In this document: piece by piece, positions 1 to 7,349 of the stretch
How the letters are laid out: every line of letters starts with the position of its first letter
Position numbering within the stretch: the first letter of the stretch is position 1
NCBI GenBank assembly: GCA_030152505.1
Contig: JASLJO010000098.1
Location: forward strand, 1 to 13,051
Length of the DNA: 13,051 nt
Direction of reading: 5' to 3'
Source: Solirubrobacterales bacterium
GTDB lineage: Bacteria > Actinomycetota > Thermoleophilia > Solirubrobacterales > 70-9
The notes under the pieces: model-generated
Seen by the model: only the letters and a program-made list of their open reading frames with translations
Database searches by the model: none
What the model was told of the DNA's origin: nothing
Program-made: the position numbers and the translations under genes

Positions 1-9
1 ATTGCGCCT

Positions 10-3000
10 GTGAACGACGGTCGCATACCGATCCTCTACCTCGCTCCCTGGGTCGACCTCGGCGGCTCGGATCGGGGGACGATCGATTGGTTCAAGCACA
101 TCGATCGGAAGCGCTGGGCGCCTTCCCTGATCACGACCACCCCCTCCCCGAACCGCTGGCTGCGCCAGGTGGAGCCCTACGCGGAGGAGGCCTGGGACCT
201 GCCGGACCTGATGCCCGGCGCGGCCTTCCCGGAATTCGTCCTCGGCTTCATCGAGAGCAGGGGGATCCGGCTCGTCCACATCATGAACTCGCGCCTGGGC
301 TTCGATCTGTTGCCGGACATGACCTGCCTTCCCGAACCCCCTTCGGTTGTCGTCCAGCTTCATGCCGAGGAACCGGACCAGACCGGCTACGTCCGCTATG
401 TGACGCGTCGCTACGGCAACCTGATCGACGCATTCTCGGTCGTCAGCGAGGACCTCAAGCAGACGATTGCCGACTATGAGGTCCCACCAAGCCGAATCGA
501 GGTGATCTACCTCGGCGTCGACGGGGAAGGCGAGTTCGATCCCGCCCGGGTCGAGCCGCCGGGTTCACCCGCGAACGGAGCTAAGAGGATCCTCTGGCCG
601 GGCCGCCTGGTCGAGCAGAAGGACCCGTTGTTGACGATGGAGGCCCTCGCACAGGTGAAGGCGAGGGGGGCGGAGTTCGTGCTCGACGTCGTCGGCGACG
701 GCCATCTGAAGGAGCCGGCGCTGGCGCGGGCAGAGGAGCTCGGGCTCAGCGAGGAGATCAACTGGCACCCCCCCTCCCAGGAGATGGCCCGCTGGTACCG
801 CGGCAGCGACCTGGTTCTGATGACGAGCGTCTACGAGGGGATCCCGCTCGTGATCTACGAGGCCCTGGCGATGGGAGTCCCGGTGGTTGCGCCGGCGCTG
901 CCGGGGAACGCCGAGCTCATGGACGCCGACAGCGGCGTGCTGGTCGAGCCGCGTGACGACGTCGACGGCTATGCCGACGCGATCGTCAGGCTGCTCGAGG
1001 ACGACGGACGTCGCCGCGAGATGGGCGAGCGCTCGCGCAGGCGCATGCTGGACAATTTCTCGCTCGCCGAGATGGGCAGTCGCCACGATGAGCTTTACGA
1101 GCGGCTCCTGTCCCGGCGGACCGTGAGTAGCCAATGGCGCAACAGGGCGGTGTTCGACGACGCGGGTGCCCGGGACCCCGGGCCGGCGGGGGTCTCGCCC
1201 CTGCGGCTTCCGCGCGATCCGCTGCCGGAGCGCAACGTCGGCGTGATCGTCCCCTGCTACCGGCACGGCCTCTTCCTCGACGGTTGCATCGCCTCGATCA
1301 AGGCACAGACGCTGCCGCCCGCCGCGATCGTCGTCGTTGACGACGCCTCCGAGGACCCGGAGACGATCGAGGCGCTCGCCCGCCTCGACGAGGACCCGGC
1401 CGTGACCGTCCTGCGCCAGGCCGAGAACGCCGGCCCCAGCGCCGCCCGCAATCGGGCGATCGCCGCGCTCGACACCGGCTACTTCCTGCCGATCGACGCC
1501 GACGACGAGCTGCTCCCGGATGCGCTCGAGCGGATGCTGGCACAGCTCGAGGCGGCGCCCGAGGAGATCGGCTTCGTCTATCCCAACGCGCAGCACATCG
1601 GCAACCAGTTCGACTATTTCGAAGCGCCGGCCTACAACGTCTGGCTGCTGATGGCGCAGAACTACTGCGCGTCGCCGGCGTTGTTCGATCGCCGCCTGTT
1701 CGACGACACCGGGATCGCCTATCCGGAGGAGATCGTGGTCGGCCACGAGGACTGGGACCTGATCCTGCAGCTGGCCGAGAGGGACGTGCGTGGAATCCCC
1801 GCTGAAGGGCCGACCTTCCTCTACCGCAAGCAGGGCTTCAGCCGCGTCCATGCCGTCGACTACGGCCCGGATTCGTTCCACGAGACGATCGAGGGACGGC
1901 ATCGGGGTCTGTACTCGGACGGTGACCGGATCAAGGCGGAGTGGGCCCCCGCGCTCTCCGTCGTCCTGCTGGACGAGGCCTCCGCCGGGTGGCGCTCAGC
2001 CGACCTGGACGGCCTGTCGGGGCAGACCTGTGGCGACTTCGAGATCCTCTCCCGCGATGACCTGGGAGGGCCGTCGCGTCGAGTCGACTCGACTGCCGCC
2101 TCGCCCGCCGGGTGGCTGCAGGACGCGATCGACGAGGCACGCGGCCGCTGGGTCCTGCTCCTGCCGCGCTCGGCCGCCGCGTCGCTCGACTCGACCTCGT
2201 TCATCGAGCGGCTCATCCATGCCTTCGCCGCCAACCCCGAGACCACGGCCGTCGTGCTCGCCGACGCTCCCGGCGTCGGGCGCATCGCCTTCGCGCAGCT
2301 CGACGACGCCGAGCGCCTCGCTGCCCACCCGGGCGCCATCGCCTTCGAACGGCCGTGGTGGGGACGGGCGCCCGAGATCCAGCTGGGGGTGGAGGAGTCC
2401 CTGCTCGCCGACCTGGTGGTCGGCTTGAGGATCATCGGGCCGGTGCAGTGGCGCGTCGCCCCGATCTCAGCCGACAGCGAGCCCTGGGGCAGGCCTCTGG
2501 TCGGCCGCGACGACGATCGCATCGACATCAATGCCCTGAGCGGGGCGGGGGGGCCGGAGACGGCGATGAGGCACATGGCCGTCCATCAACCGCCGCGGCT
2601 GCCGGAGCTGACCCGCGGCATGGTGCGGCGCTGGGAGCCCTCAGAGCCGTGGACGCCCCCCCAGACCCGTCTGCTCTGTCGCCACCTGGATCAGAAGACG
2701 GGCTTCCGGGTCGTGACCGCCGATCGAAACCCACCCGCCGGACACCGTTTCGAGCGGGTTCTCGGTTGCACCCACCTCTTTGCCCTGCCGGGGACCAGGC
2801 GCCTGGTCCATGCGGATCACAGCTTCGAGCTGACCGATGAGCACGGGGCCCTGCCGGACGGCCATTTCGCCATGGGCCATGTCGAGCAGCAGCCGCTGCC
2901 CCTGCTGGAGGCACTCGAGTTGCGGCGTGTGCCGGAGACCGGCCAGGAGATCCTCGTGGTCGGACCGGAGGACCCGCTGATCTACAACTCGGAGCAGCTC

Positions 3001-3585
3001 GCCGTCCTCGGCTGGATCGAGCCCTGCCCGATTCTGCCCCGCTCCGGCGACATCCTGTACACCGGTCCCTGGGCGGTCTCCTCCCTGCGCCGGCAGGTGG
3101 ACCGGGAAGGGTGGCGACACCGCTACGCCGCCGAGTGCCCCGGCGCTCCGACCGACGGCGAGGAGCTCGGCCTGCTGCTGCGCCATCCGGGCCCGGGGCG
3201 GGTGCCTCTGCGGCTTCGCGCCGACGGTCGCCTCGCCAGCGAGCTCGTCACCCCGGGTCGGGCCAGCCGCGACCCGCGCAAGATCGGGCGCTGGGTCTCC
3301 GGGCCTGGTCACGCCGCGGGCGAGTCGCGCGGTCGCATGGGCGAGTCCGGACGGCGCTTGCGCCACCTGGCTCGGAGCTTCGGCGAGCGCCGCCTGAGCG
3401 AGGACCAGGGCGCCACGCTCGGCTACGTCCTGCGCGAGAGCGTCCTCGGCTGCAGCGCCCTCTACAGCACGATCCACCCGGTGACCGGCGACCAGTTGGC
3501 GACGCGGTTCCCTCAGGAAGCGGTCGACGCCGGCTATGTCCTCGACGGGATCCTCGGCGCCGTCTTCGACCCGCCGGCCGGCTAG
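10..3585 (+). CDS. Giant multidomain glycosyltransferase (GT4 + GT2 + degenerate GT-A module + C-terminal repeat-like tail)
   Basis: The product has 1191 residues and probably acts at the cytoplasmic membrane face in surface-polysaccharide synthesis. Residues about 8-366 are a GT4 (GT-B fold) enzyme: an N-terminal GGSD loop, then a donor-binding segment with the E-x7-E pair (E276, E284) in YEGIPLVIYEALAMG. Residues about 409-640 are a GT2 enzyme: VIVPCY, VVVDDAS, the metal-binding DADD (496-499) and HEDWD (579-583) with the likely catalytic acid. Residues about 648-860 look like a second GT2-type fold whose acidic motif is lost. Residues 860-1130 are unrecognised. The last ~50 resemble a DUF5648-type repeat. 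No signal peptide or membrane segment is apparent. GTG at 10 is chosen because RIPILYLAPW is the usual GT4 beginning; the upstream frame stays open to the window edge, so an earlier start is possible. The stop overlaps that of the next, convergent gene. The sugar substrates cannot be read from the sequence. Confidence 0.9.
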   Translation: MNDGRIPILYLAPWVDLGGSDRGTIDWFKHIDRKRWAPSLITTTPSPNRWLRQVEPYAEEAWDLPDLMPGAAFPEFVLGFIESRGIRLVHIMNSRLGFDLLPDMTCLPEPPSVVVQLHAEEPDQTGYVRYVTRRYGNLIDAFSVVSEDLKQTIADYEVPPSRIEVIYLGVDGEGEFDPARVEPPGSPANGAKRILWPGRLVEQKDPLLTMEALAQVKARGAEFVLDVVGDGHLKEPALARAEELGLSEEINWHPPSQEMARWYRGSDLVLMTSVYEGIPLVIYEALAMGVPVVAPALPGNAELMDADSGVLVEPRDDVDGYADAIVRLLEDDGRRREMGERSRRRMLDNFSLAEMGSRHDELYERLLSRRTVSSQWRNRAVFDDAGARDPGPAGVSPLRLPRDPLPERNVGVIVPCYRHGLFLDGCIASIKAQTLPPAAIVVVDDASEDPETIEALARLDEDPAVTVLRQAENAGPSAARNRAIAALDTGYFLPIDADDELLPDALERMLAQLEAAPEEIGFVYPNAQHIGNQFDYFEAPAYNVWLLMAQNYCASPALFDRRLFDDTGIAYPEEIVVGHEDWDLILQLAERDVRGIPAEGPTFLYRKQGFSRVHAVDYGPDSFHETIEGRHRGLYSDGDRIKAEWAPALSVVLLDEASAGWRSADLDGLSGQTCGDFEILSRDDLGGPSRRVDSTAASPAGWLQDAIDEARGRWVLLLPRSAAASLDSTSFIERLIHAFAANPETTAVVLADAPGVGRIAFAQLDDAERLAAHPGAIAFERPWWGRAPEIQLGVEESLLADLVVGLRIIGPVQWRVAPISADSEPWGRPLVGRDDDRIDINALSGAGGPETAMRHMAVHQPPRLPELTRGMVRRWEPSEPWTPPQTRLLCRHLDQKTGFRVVTADRNPPAGHRFERVLGCTHLFALPGTRRLVHADHSFELTDEHGALPDGHFAMGHVEQQPLPLLEALELRRVPETGQEILVVGPEDPLIYNSEQLAVLGWIEPCPILPRSGDILYTGPWAVSSLRRQVDREGWRHRYAAECPGAPTDGEELGLLLRHPGPGRVPLRLRADGRLASELVTPGRASRDPRKIGRWVSGPGHAAGESRGRMGESGRRLRHLARSFGERRLSEDQGATLGYVLRESVLGCSALYSTIHPVTGDQLATRFPQEAVDAGYVLDGILGAVFDPPAG

Positions 3586-5027
3586 CCCGCCATCGCAGCG
3601 ACGCCTGCTTCGCAGGCCGTCTGCGATCGGACCCGGTTGGCAGTGCGGGTTGCGGCGTCGACGAATATGAGCTGTCGATAGCCGAAGTTGCGTTCGTCCG
3701 CCGGGGTCTCCGTTTCGTCCGGGAACACCAGCCCGCGCGAGTCGCAGGTGGCTCCCACCCCCCAGGGTCGCGCGCGCACTTCGGGCCGGTGGTAGATCTC
3801 CCACAGGGCCCCGCTCAGGTCCCAGTCGTAGGCGAACACCGAGACATCGGCCGGCTCGATGAAGGTGACGTGTCCGAAGCTGACGACCTCCGCGTCTCGG
3901 GGAAGCCTGCCGCCCAGGGCGGTGTCGATGCCCGCCAGCGTTTCCTTCTGCAGGCGCCAGGATTCCGCCCAGGGCTCCTGCTGCCGGATCTCTCGGGCGG
4001 CGAGGTTGGCGCCGGTTGCGAGGACCAGCACCGCCGCGAGCGCGAAGCCGGCTCGGGGGCGCCGCAGGAGCGCCCCGAGGCCGCCCAGCGCGAGGACGAT
4101 CAGCGCTACCAGCAGCGGAATCGCGCCGAACGCGGCGAAAGCGCCGGTGCGGTCGCCCATGCCGGAGATGCGCGGCACGAAATACGGGTCGGCGGGCAGC
4201 AGCATCACCAGTCCGGCGAGCGAGAAGATCGTGGCGATTCCCGCGACCTTCGCCCAGGTCGCCAGGCCCCGGCCGGCCGCGTCCCCCCGTCCGATCGCGA
4301 TTCCCGCGCCGAGCACGCCGACCAGGAGCAGGACGAGGCCGACCTGGCCGCCGAGCACGCCGTGGGCTGGCAGCAGCCAGCGGAACACCGTCTCCCCCTG
4401 TGGCAGCGTCTGCATCGCCCGATCCCAGATGAAGCCGAGCGAGGAGTGGGCTTCGCGGTCGGCGGCGCCGCGCGGGATCAGGATCGCCAGGGCCAGGCCG
4501 ATCGCGGCGAGGTCGGCCGGCCATCGCTTCAGGGCCGGTCGCCACCCCGAGCGCACCGTGTAGAGCAGCACCGTGACCGCGATCGGACCGCAGATCAGCT
4601 CGTAGGTCAGCGCCGCGGCGAGGTAGAGGGCCGCTGCCCCGGCGTGCCAGGCGATGGCGCGGCGGCCGCCATTGGAGAGCCCGCGCAGGGCGACGAGAAC
4701 GCCGAGCAGGTAGAGACAGCCCGCCACCTGGGTCGGGAAGGCCGACAACCAGAGGCGCGTGGCGTCGATGACCGGCAGGACGATGAAGATCCCGGCGACG
4801 ATCGCCGCCACCGCCACGCTGAGGCGCAGGGTGCGCAGCACGAGGTACAGGAGCCAGCCCTGCAGGGCGGCGAGGAGCGCGCCGATCGTCAGGTACCCGG
4901 CGTGGCCGGTGCCGCCGATCTCATACAGCACGCTCAGCGTCATCGCCAAGCCCGGCCTGAAGGTCTCCGGCTCCATCGCTCTGAAGACTCCGAGGAATCC
5001 GCTGGCTTCGTGCATCCGCGCGAGCAC
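3582..5027 (-). CDS. Polytopic GT-C-like membrane glycosyltransferase candidate (5' end uncertain)
   Basis: From the first canonical start (GTG at 5027) the product is 481 residues. About nine hydrophobic segments lie roughly at 45-66, 70-88, 100-115, 128-145, 171-186, 226-245, 261-278, 296-320 and 327-343, followed by a soluble C-terminal tail of about 135 residues. The same frame continues upstream with another membrane segment and the motif GGWYVDDW. A DD pair in the first extracytoplasmic loop after TM1 is the hallmark of GT-C enzymes, which use polyprenyl-phosphate sugars. GTG 5027 lies inside that motif region, so the real protein is longer. The family assignment rests on topology and the DD pair; no specific family was recognised. 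It is divergent from a GT2 of the polyprenyl-phosphate-sugar synthase type, a plausible donor supplier. Its TAG stop and that of the convergent gene share the palindrome CTAG. It could instead be a non-enzymatic glycan-locus membrane protein. Confidence 0.75.
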   Translation of the reverse strand: MLARMHEASGFLGVFRAMEPETFRPGLAMTLSVLYEIGGTGHAGYLTIGALLAALQGWLLYLVLRTLRLSVAVAAIVAGIFIVLPVIDATRLWLSAFPTQVAGCLYLLGVLVALRGLSNGGRRAIAWHAGAAALYLAAALTYELICGPIAVTVLLYTVRSGWRPALKRWPADLAAIGLALAILIPRGAADREAHSSLGFIWDRAMQTLPQGETVFRWLLPAHGVLGGQVGLVLLLVGVLGAGIAIGRGDAAGRGLATWAKVAGIATIFSLAGLVMLLPADPYFVPRISGMGDRTGAFAAFGAIPLLVALIVLALGGLGALLRRPRAGFALAAVLVLATGANLAAREIRQQEPWAESWRLQKETLAGIDTALGGRLPRDAEVVSFGHVTFIEPADVSVFAYDWDLSGALWEIYHRPEVRARPWGVGATCDSRGLVFPDETETPADERNFGYRQLIFVDAATRTANRVRSQTACEAGVAAMAG

Positions 5028-5261
5028 GATCCAGTCGTCGACGTACCAGCCGCCGTTGACGATGTGCGGCAGGTAGATGGCCAGGCCCAGTGCGGCGAAC
5101 AGCGCGGCCGCGACCAGTGCCTCGCTCGCGGTCGGGCGGACCGAAGTGAGCGGGTCGCGCGCGGCTTCGGCCAGTGCGGTGAGGATCCGGCGACTCGCGC
5201 CGGCGAGGGTCGGCCGCGTGGACGGTCTCGTGACTGCAGGCTGATTCAGAGCCGCTGCACA
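5028..5261 (-). other. 5' coding extension of the GT-C-like gene without ATG/GTG/TTG start
   Basis: Read on the minus strand in frame with the gene ending at 3582, this stretch is open back to a TAG at 5262-5264. It encodes a basic segment (SRRILTALAEAARDPLTSVR), a TM1 (LVAAALFAALGLAIYL) and NGGWYVDD. The DD codons are at 5034-5039. It reads as genuine protein, but I find no in-frame ATG, GTG or TTG. Near-cognate options are CTG at 5249, 5174, 5117 or 5102. Either a rare start is used, or a start was lost by mutation, a sequence error or a local assembly problem. Confidence 0.6.
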
Positions 5262-5303
5262 CTAGTCGCTGGCGTCGACCGCTCCCTGGGATACTGCGCG
5301 TCT
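5250..5303. promoter_or_regulatory. Short divergent intergenic region with possible -10 elements on both strands
   Basis: This is the only space between the two divergent glycosyltransferase genes. On the minus strand TAGTGT (5264 down to 5259) fits the actinobacterial TANNNT -10 pattern and would place a transcript start near 5252. On the plus strand GATACT (5290-5295) is a poorer -10 and would place a start near 5302. No convincing -35 box or Shine-Dalgarno sequence is visible for either gene. The matches are short and could be chance. Confidence 0.2.
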
Positions 5304-6050
5304 ATCGGTTCCATCGCCATTGTCATTCCCTGCTTCGACGAGGTTGAGCGGCTGGACATCTCGACCTTCGGGGCGGAGATCGAGGAACGACCGGACTGGT
5401 CCTTCGTGTTCGTCGACGACGGCTCGACCGACGGCACGAGAGAGCTGTTGGATGGCCTGCGGGCTCCGCACCCGGACCGTGTCGCCGTCCTCGGCCTCGC
5501 CCACAACGCGGGCAAGGGCGAGGCGGTCCGGCAGGGGATGCGCGCGGCGCTCGACCAGGGGGCCGAGCTGGTTGCCTACGCGGACGCCGATCTCTCCACG
5601 CCGTTCGGGGAGCTCGCCCGGCTGGTCGACCGCCTGGGGCGGGACGCGGCGCTGACCGCGGTGCTCGGCTCGCGGTTCCGACGCCTCGGCGCCGACATCC
5701 GGCGCACTGAATGGCGTCACTACGCAGGCCGGGTGTACGCCACGCTCGCCTCGCTGGTGCTCGGCGTGGGCATCTACGACACCCAGTGCGGGGCGAAGGC
5801 GTTTCGCGCGACCCCACGCCTGGCGGAGGCGCTCGCCGACCCGTTCGAAGAGCGTTGGGCCTTTGACGTGGAGCTGCTCTCACGGCTGACGCGGGCATCC
5901 GGCGCCGATGGGTGGTCGTCGATCGTCGAGGAGCCGCTGCTCGTCTGGCACGCGAAGGACGGTTCGAAGCTTCGAACCGTCCCGGCCTTTCTCGCCGTGG
6001 CCGAGCTCCTCCTCATCGGCTACCGGCACCGCCGTCCGTCGCGGCGGTGA
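5304..6050 (+). CDS. GT2 glycosyltransferase, dolichyl/polyprenyl-phosphate sugar synthase type (start approximate)
   Basis: About 248 residues form a single GT2 domain. Motifs in order are AIVIPCFDE, FVDDGSTDGT, GKGEAVRQGM, the metal-binding DADLSTP, GSRF, DTQCGAKAFRA and WAFDVELL. The D-x-QCG-x-K and W-x-F-D-x-E-L pair is typical of the dolichyl-phosphate glucose/mannose synthase branch, which transfers a sugar from a nucleotide donor to a polyprenyl phosphate. No C-terminal membrane domain follows, unlike GtrB-type enzymes. The start is a problem: the nearest in-frame canonical codons are GTG 5406, which would remove the first strand, and GTG 5064, which lies opposite the neighbour's TM1. 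ATC 5304, just before the conserved strand, is used only as a practical boundary; CTG 5286 is another near-cognate option. It ends one base before the convergent PP-loop gene. Donor synthesis for the divergent GT-C-like protein is inferred. Confidence 0.8.
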   Translation: MGSIAIVIPCFDEVERLDISTFGAEIEERPDWSFVFVDDGSTDGTRELLDGLRAPHPDRVAVLGLAHNAGKGEAVRQGMRAALDQGAELVAYADADLSTPFGELARLVDRLGRDAALTAVLGSRFRRLGADIRRTEWRHYAGRVYATLASLVLGVGIYDTQCGAKAFRATPRLAEALADPFEERWAFDVELLSRLTRASGADGWSSIVEEPLLVWHAKDGSKLRTVPAFLAVAELLLIGYRHRRPSRR

Positions 6051-6051
6051 T

Positions 6052-7344
6052 TCACCTCGATCGGGTGCGCCGCCGCAGGCGCCGGATCGCGGCGCCGGCC
6101 TTGCGCATGGGCGAAGTCAGGTGCCAGGAGCGCGACCCGAGCACCTCTGCCAGCGTGACCGTGGATTCGTCGGCCGGTGGGGGCCTGGTGCCAAGCAGAG
6201 GAGCGGGACCCGGGAGGTGGCGCCGTCGGTAGCTCGGGGCCAGGCCGAGCCTTCGTTTGGCCCGTTCCACGGCCTCTTCCACGGCGGGCTCCAGGTCGGC
6301 ACGGCCCTCGGCGCGAACGACGTCGAGCACGTCTTCCCAGAGGGTGAGCAGAACTATCTGCTCGATCTCTATCGCCGCGACGTCGTTCAGGTCGAGCTCG
6401 GGCGGGAAGGTCTCGATCCCGGCGCGGGCGCCGAGCGCCTCGAGGGTGATCATCGTCATCAGGCACTTGCGACAGCGGCCGCAGTTGTAGGCGCCGTCGC
6501 GGTTCTCCCAGCACACCCGGAGCGTGCGCTTGACGAGTGGATGCCCGGCGATCCTCCTCGTCCGCTCGACCCGCGAGTAGCGCCCGCCGTCGTCGGCGAT
6601 CTCGAGCTGCTCGCTGCTCCAGAGATGGTCGATGAGCTGTGCCGTGGCCATCGGATCATCGACCTCGTGGTCGACCCCGCCGGCGAGGAGGACTCTTTCG
6701 AACCGGGGCGCCAGGAAATGAGCCACCGCCATGTAGGCGCAGGGGAAGTAGGCCTCCCAGCGGGCCAGTGGGTCCGAGAATTTCCGCAGGTCGGTTTCGA
6801 CCGTGTGCAGGTCGAGGTCGAGCGCCTCGGCGACCTCGCGCACGCGCGCTTCGGCCTCGGGCGCGACCTTTTCGTGATCCTCGTCCCCCGGCAGCAGGTC
6901 GAGCCCTCGCACGAAGATGAGGTCGGTGATCTCCGGGTGGTCCAGCAGCGTCGACCATGAGTCGATCCCGCCGCTGAAGAAGGCGGCGACCCGGCCGGGC
7001 TCCCGCGGTGGGTCGGGCTTGCTGACGAGCGCGACCACCTCCACCTCCTCGAGCTGGGGATCGCCGAACTCCCAACCGAGCGACCAGGCCCGTTGGACGG
7101 CCTGGTATTCCCTCTGATTCCGTAGCACCCTCGGGCTGACGGGCGCCGGCAGCGTCAGGGTGCCACCGAATCGCATCGCCGGCATCAGGCAGGCGGCAAG
7201 CGCGCCGTCCGCGCCGGTCGCCGTCTCACCCCCGGGCGCCCGCAGCGATACACGCCGGTCGCCCCCGCCGATTCGCGCGCTGAAGCTGAGCTCACCCGGG
7301 ACGCAGCTCAGGTCGACGACCTCGTGGCGCTGCGCGTCGGCCAA
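6052..7344 (-). CDS. QueC-like PP-loop ATPase with zinc-cysteine motif, surface-glycan locus protein of unknown function
   Basis: A product of 430 residues. After an N-terminal region of about 115 residues comes AAFFSGGIDSWSTLL, whose SGGIDS (124-129) is the PP-loop that binds ATP pyrophosphate in N-type ATP pyrophosphatases. C278, C288, C291 and C294 lie in RVCW...YNCGRCRKCLMTM. The C-x9-C-x2-C-x2-C spacing closely matches the zinc site of QueC (7-cyano-7-deazaguanine synthase). QueC is about half this length, and no other queuosine/preQ0 gene is in the window, so a QueC role is doubtful. Related uncharacterised proteins with an LRVCW...NCG.C.KC signature occur in polysaccharide clusters (from memory). 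The C-terminus SRSWHLTSPMRKAGAAIRR resembles tails of glycan-locus proteins. TTG 7344 is chosen because it follows the sugar transferase stop by five bases, consistent with translational coupling; no strong Shine-Dalgarno is seen. A sugar-amidating enzyme of the WbpG type is an alternative. Confidence 0.85.
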   Translation of the reverse strand: MADAQRHEVVDLSCVPGELSFSARIGGGDRRVSLRAPGGETATGADGALAACLMPAMRFGGTLTLPAPVSPRVLRNQREYQAVQRAWSLGWEFGDPQLEEVEVVALVSKPDPPREPGRVAAFFSGGIDSWSTLLDHPEITDLIFVRGLDLLPGDEDHEKVAPEAEARVREVAEALDLDLHTVETDLRKFSDPLARWEAYFPCAYMAVAHFLAPRFERVLLAGGVDHEVDDPMATAQLIDHLWSSEQLEIADDGGRYSRVERTRRIAGHPLVKRTLRVCWENRDGAYNCGRCRKCLMTMITLEALGARAGIETFPPELDLNDVAAIEIEQIVLLTLWEDVLDVVRAEGRADLEPAVEEAVERAKRRLGLAPSYRRRHLPGPAPLLGTRPPPADESTVTLAEVLGSRSWHLTSPMRKAGAAIRRLRRRTRSR

Positions 7345-7349
7345 GGGGC

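Noticed and set aside
565..1902. Minus-strand 445-codon open frame opposite the giant glycosyltransferase
   Set aside because: The plus strand carries clear GT4 and GT2 motifs throughout. The antisense translation is low-complexity Val/Asp/Arg/Gly without recognisable features.
3111..5250. Very long open frame on the plus strand running into the GT2 gene, suggesting a 979-residue fusion protein
   Set aside because: Its upstream two thirds are Arg/Gly/Pro/Asp-rich and lie antisense to the end of the giant transferase and all of the GT-C-like gene. They show no domain or motif. It is a GC-driven shadow frame; only the part from about 5304 is real.
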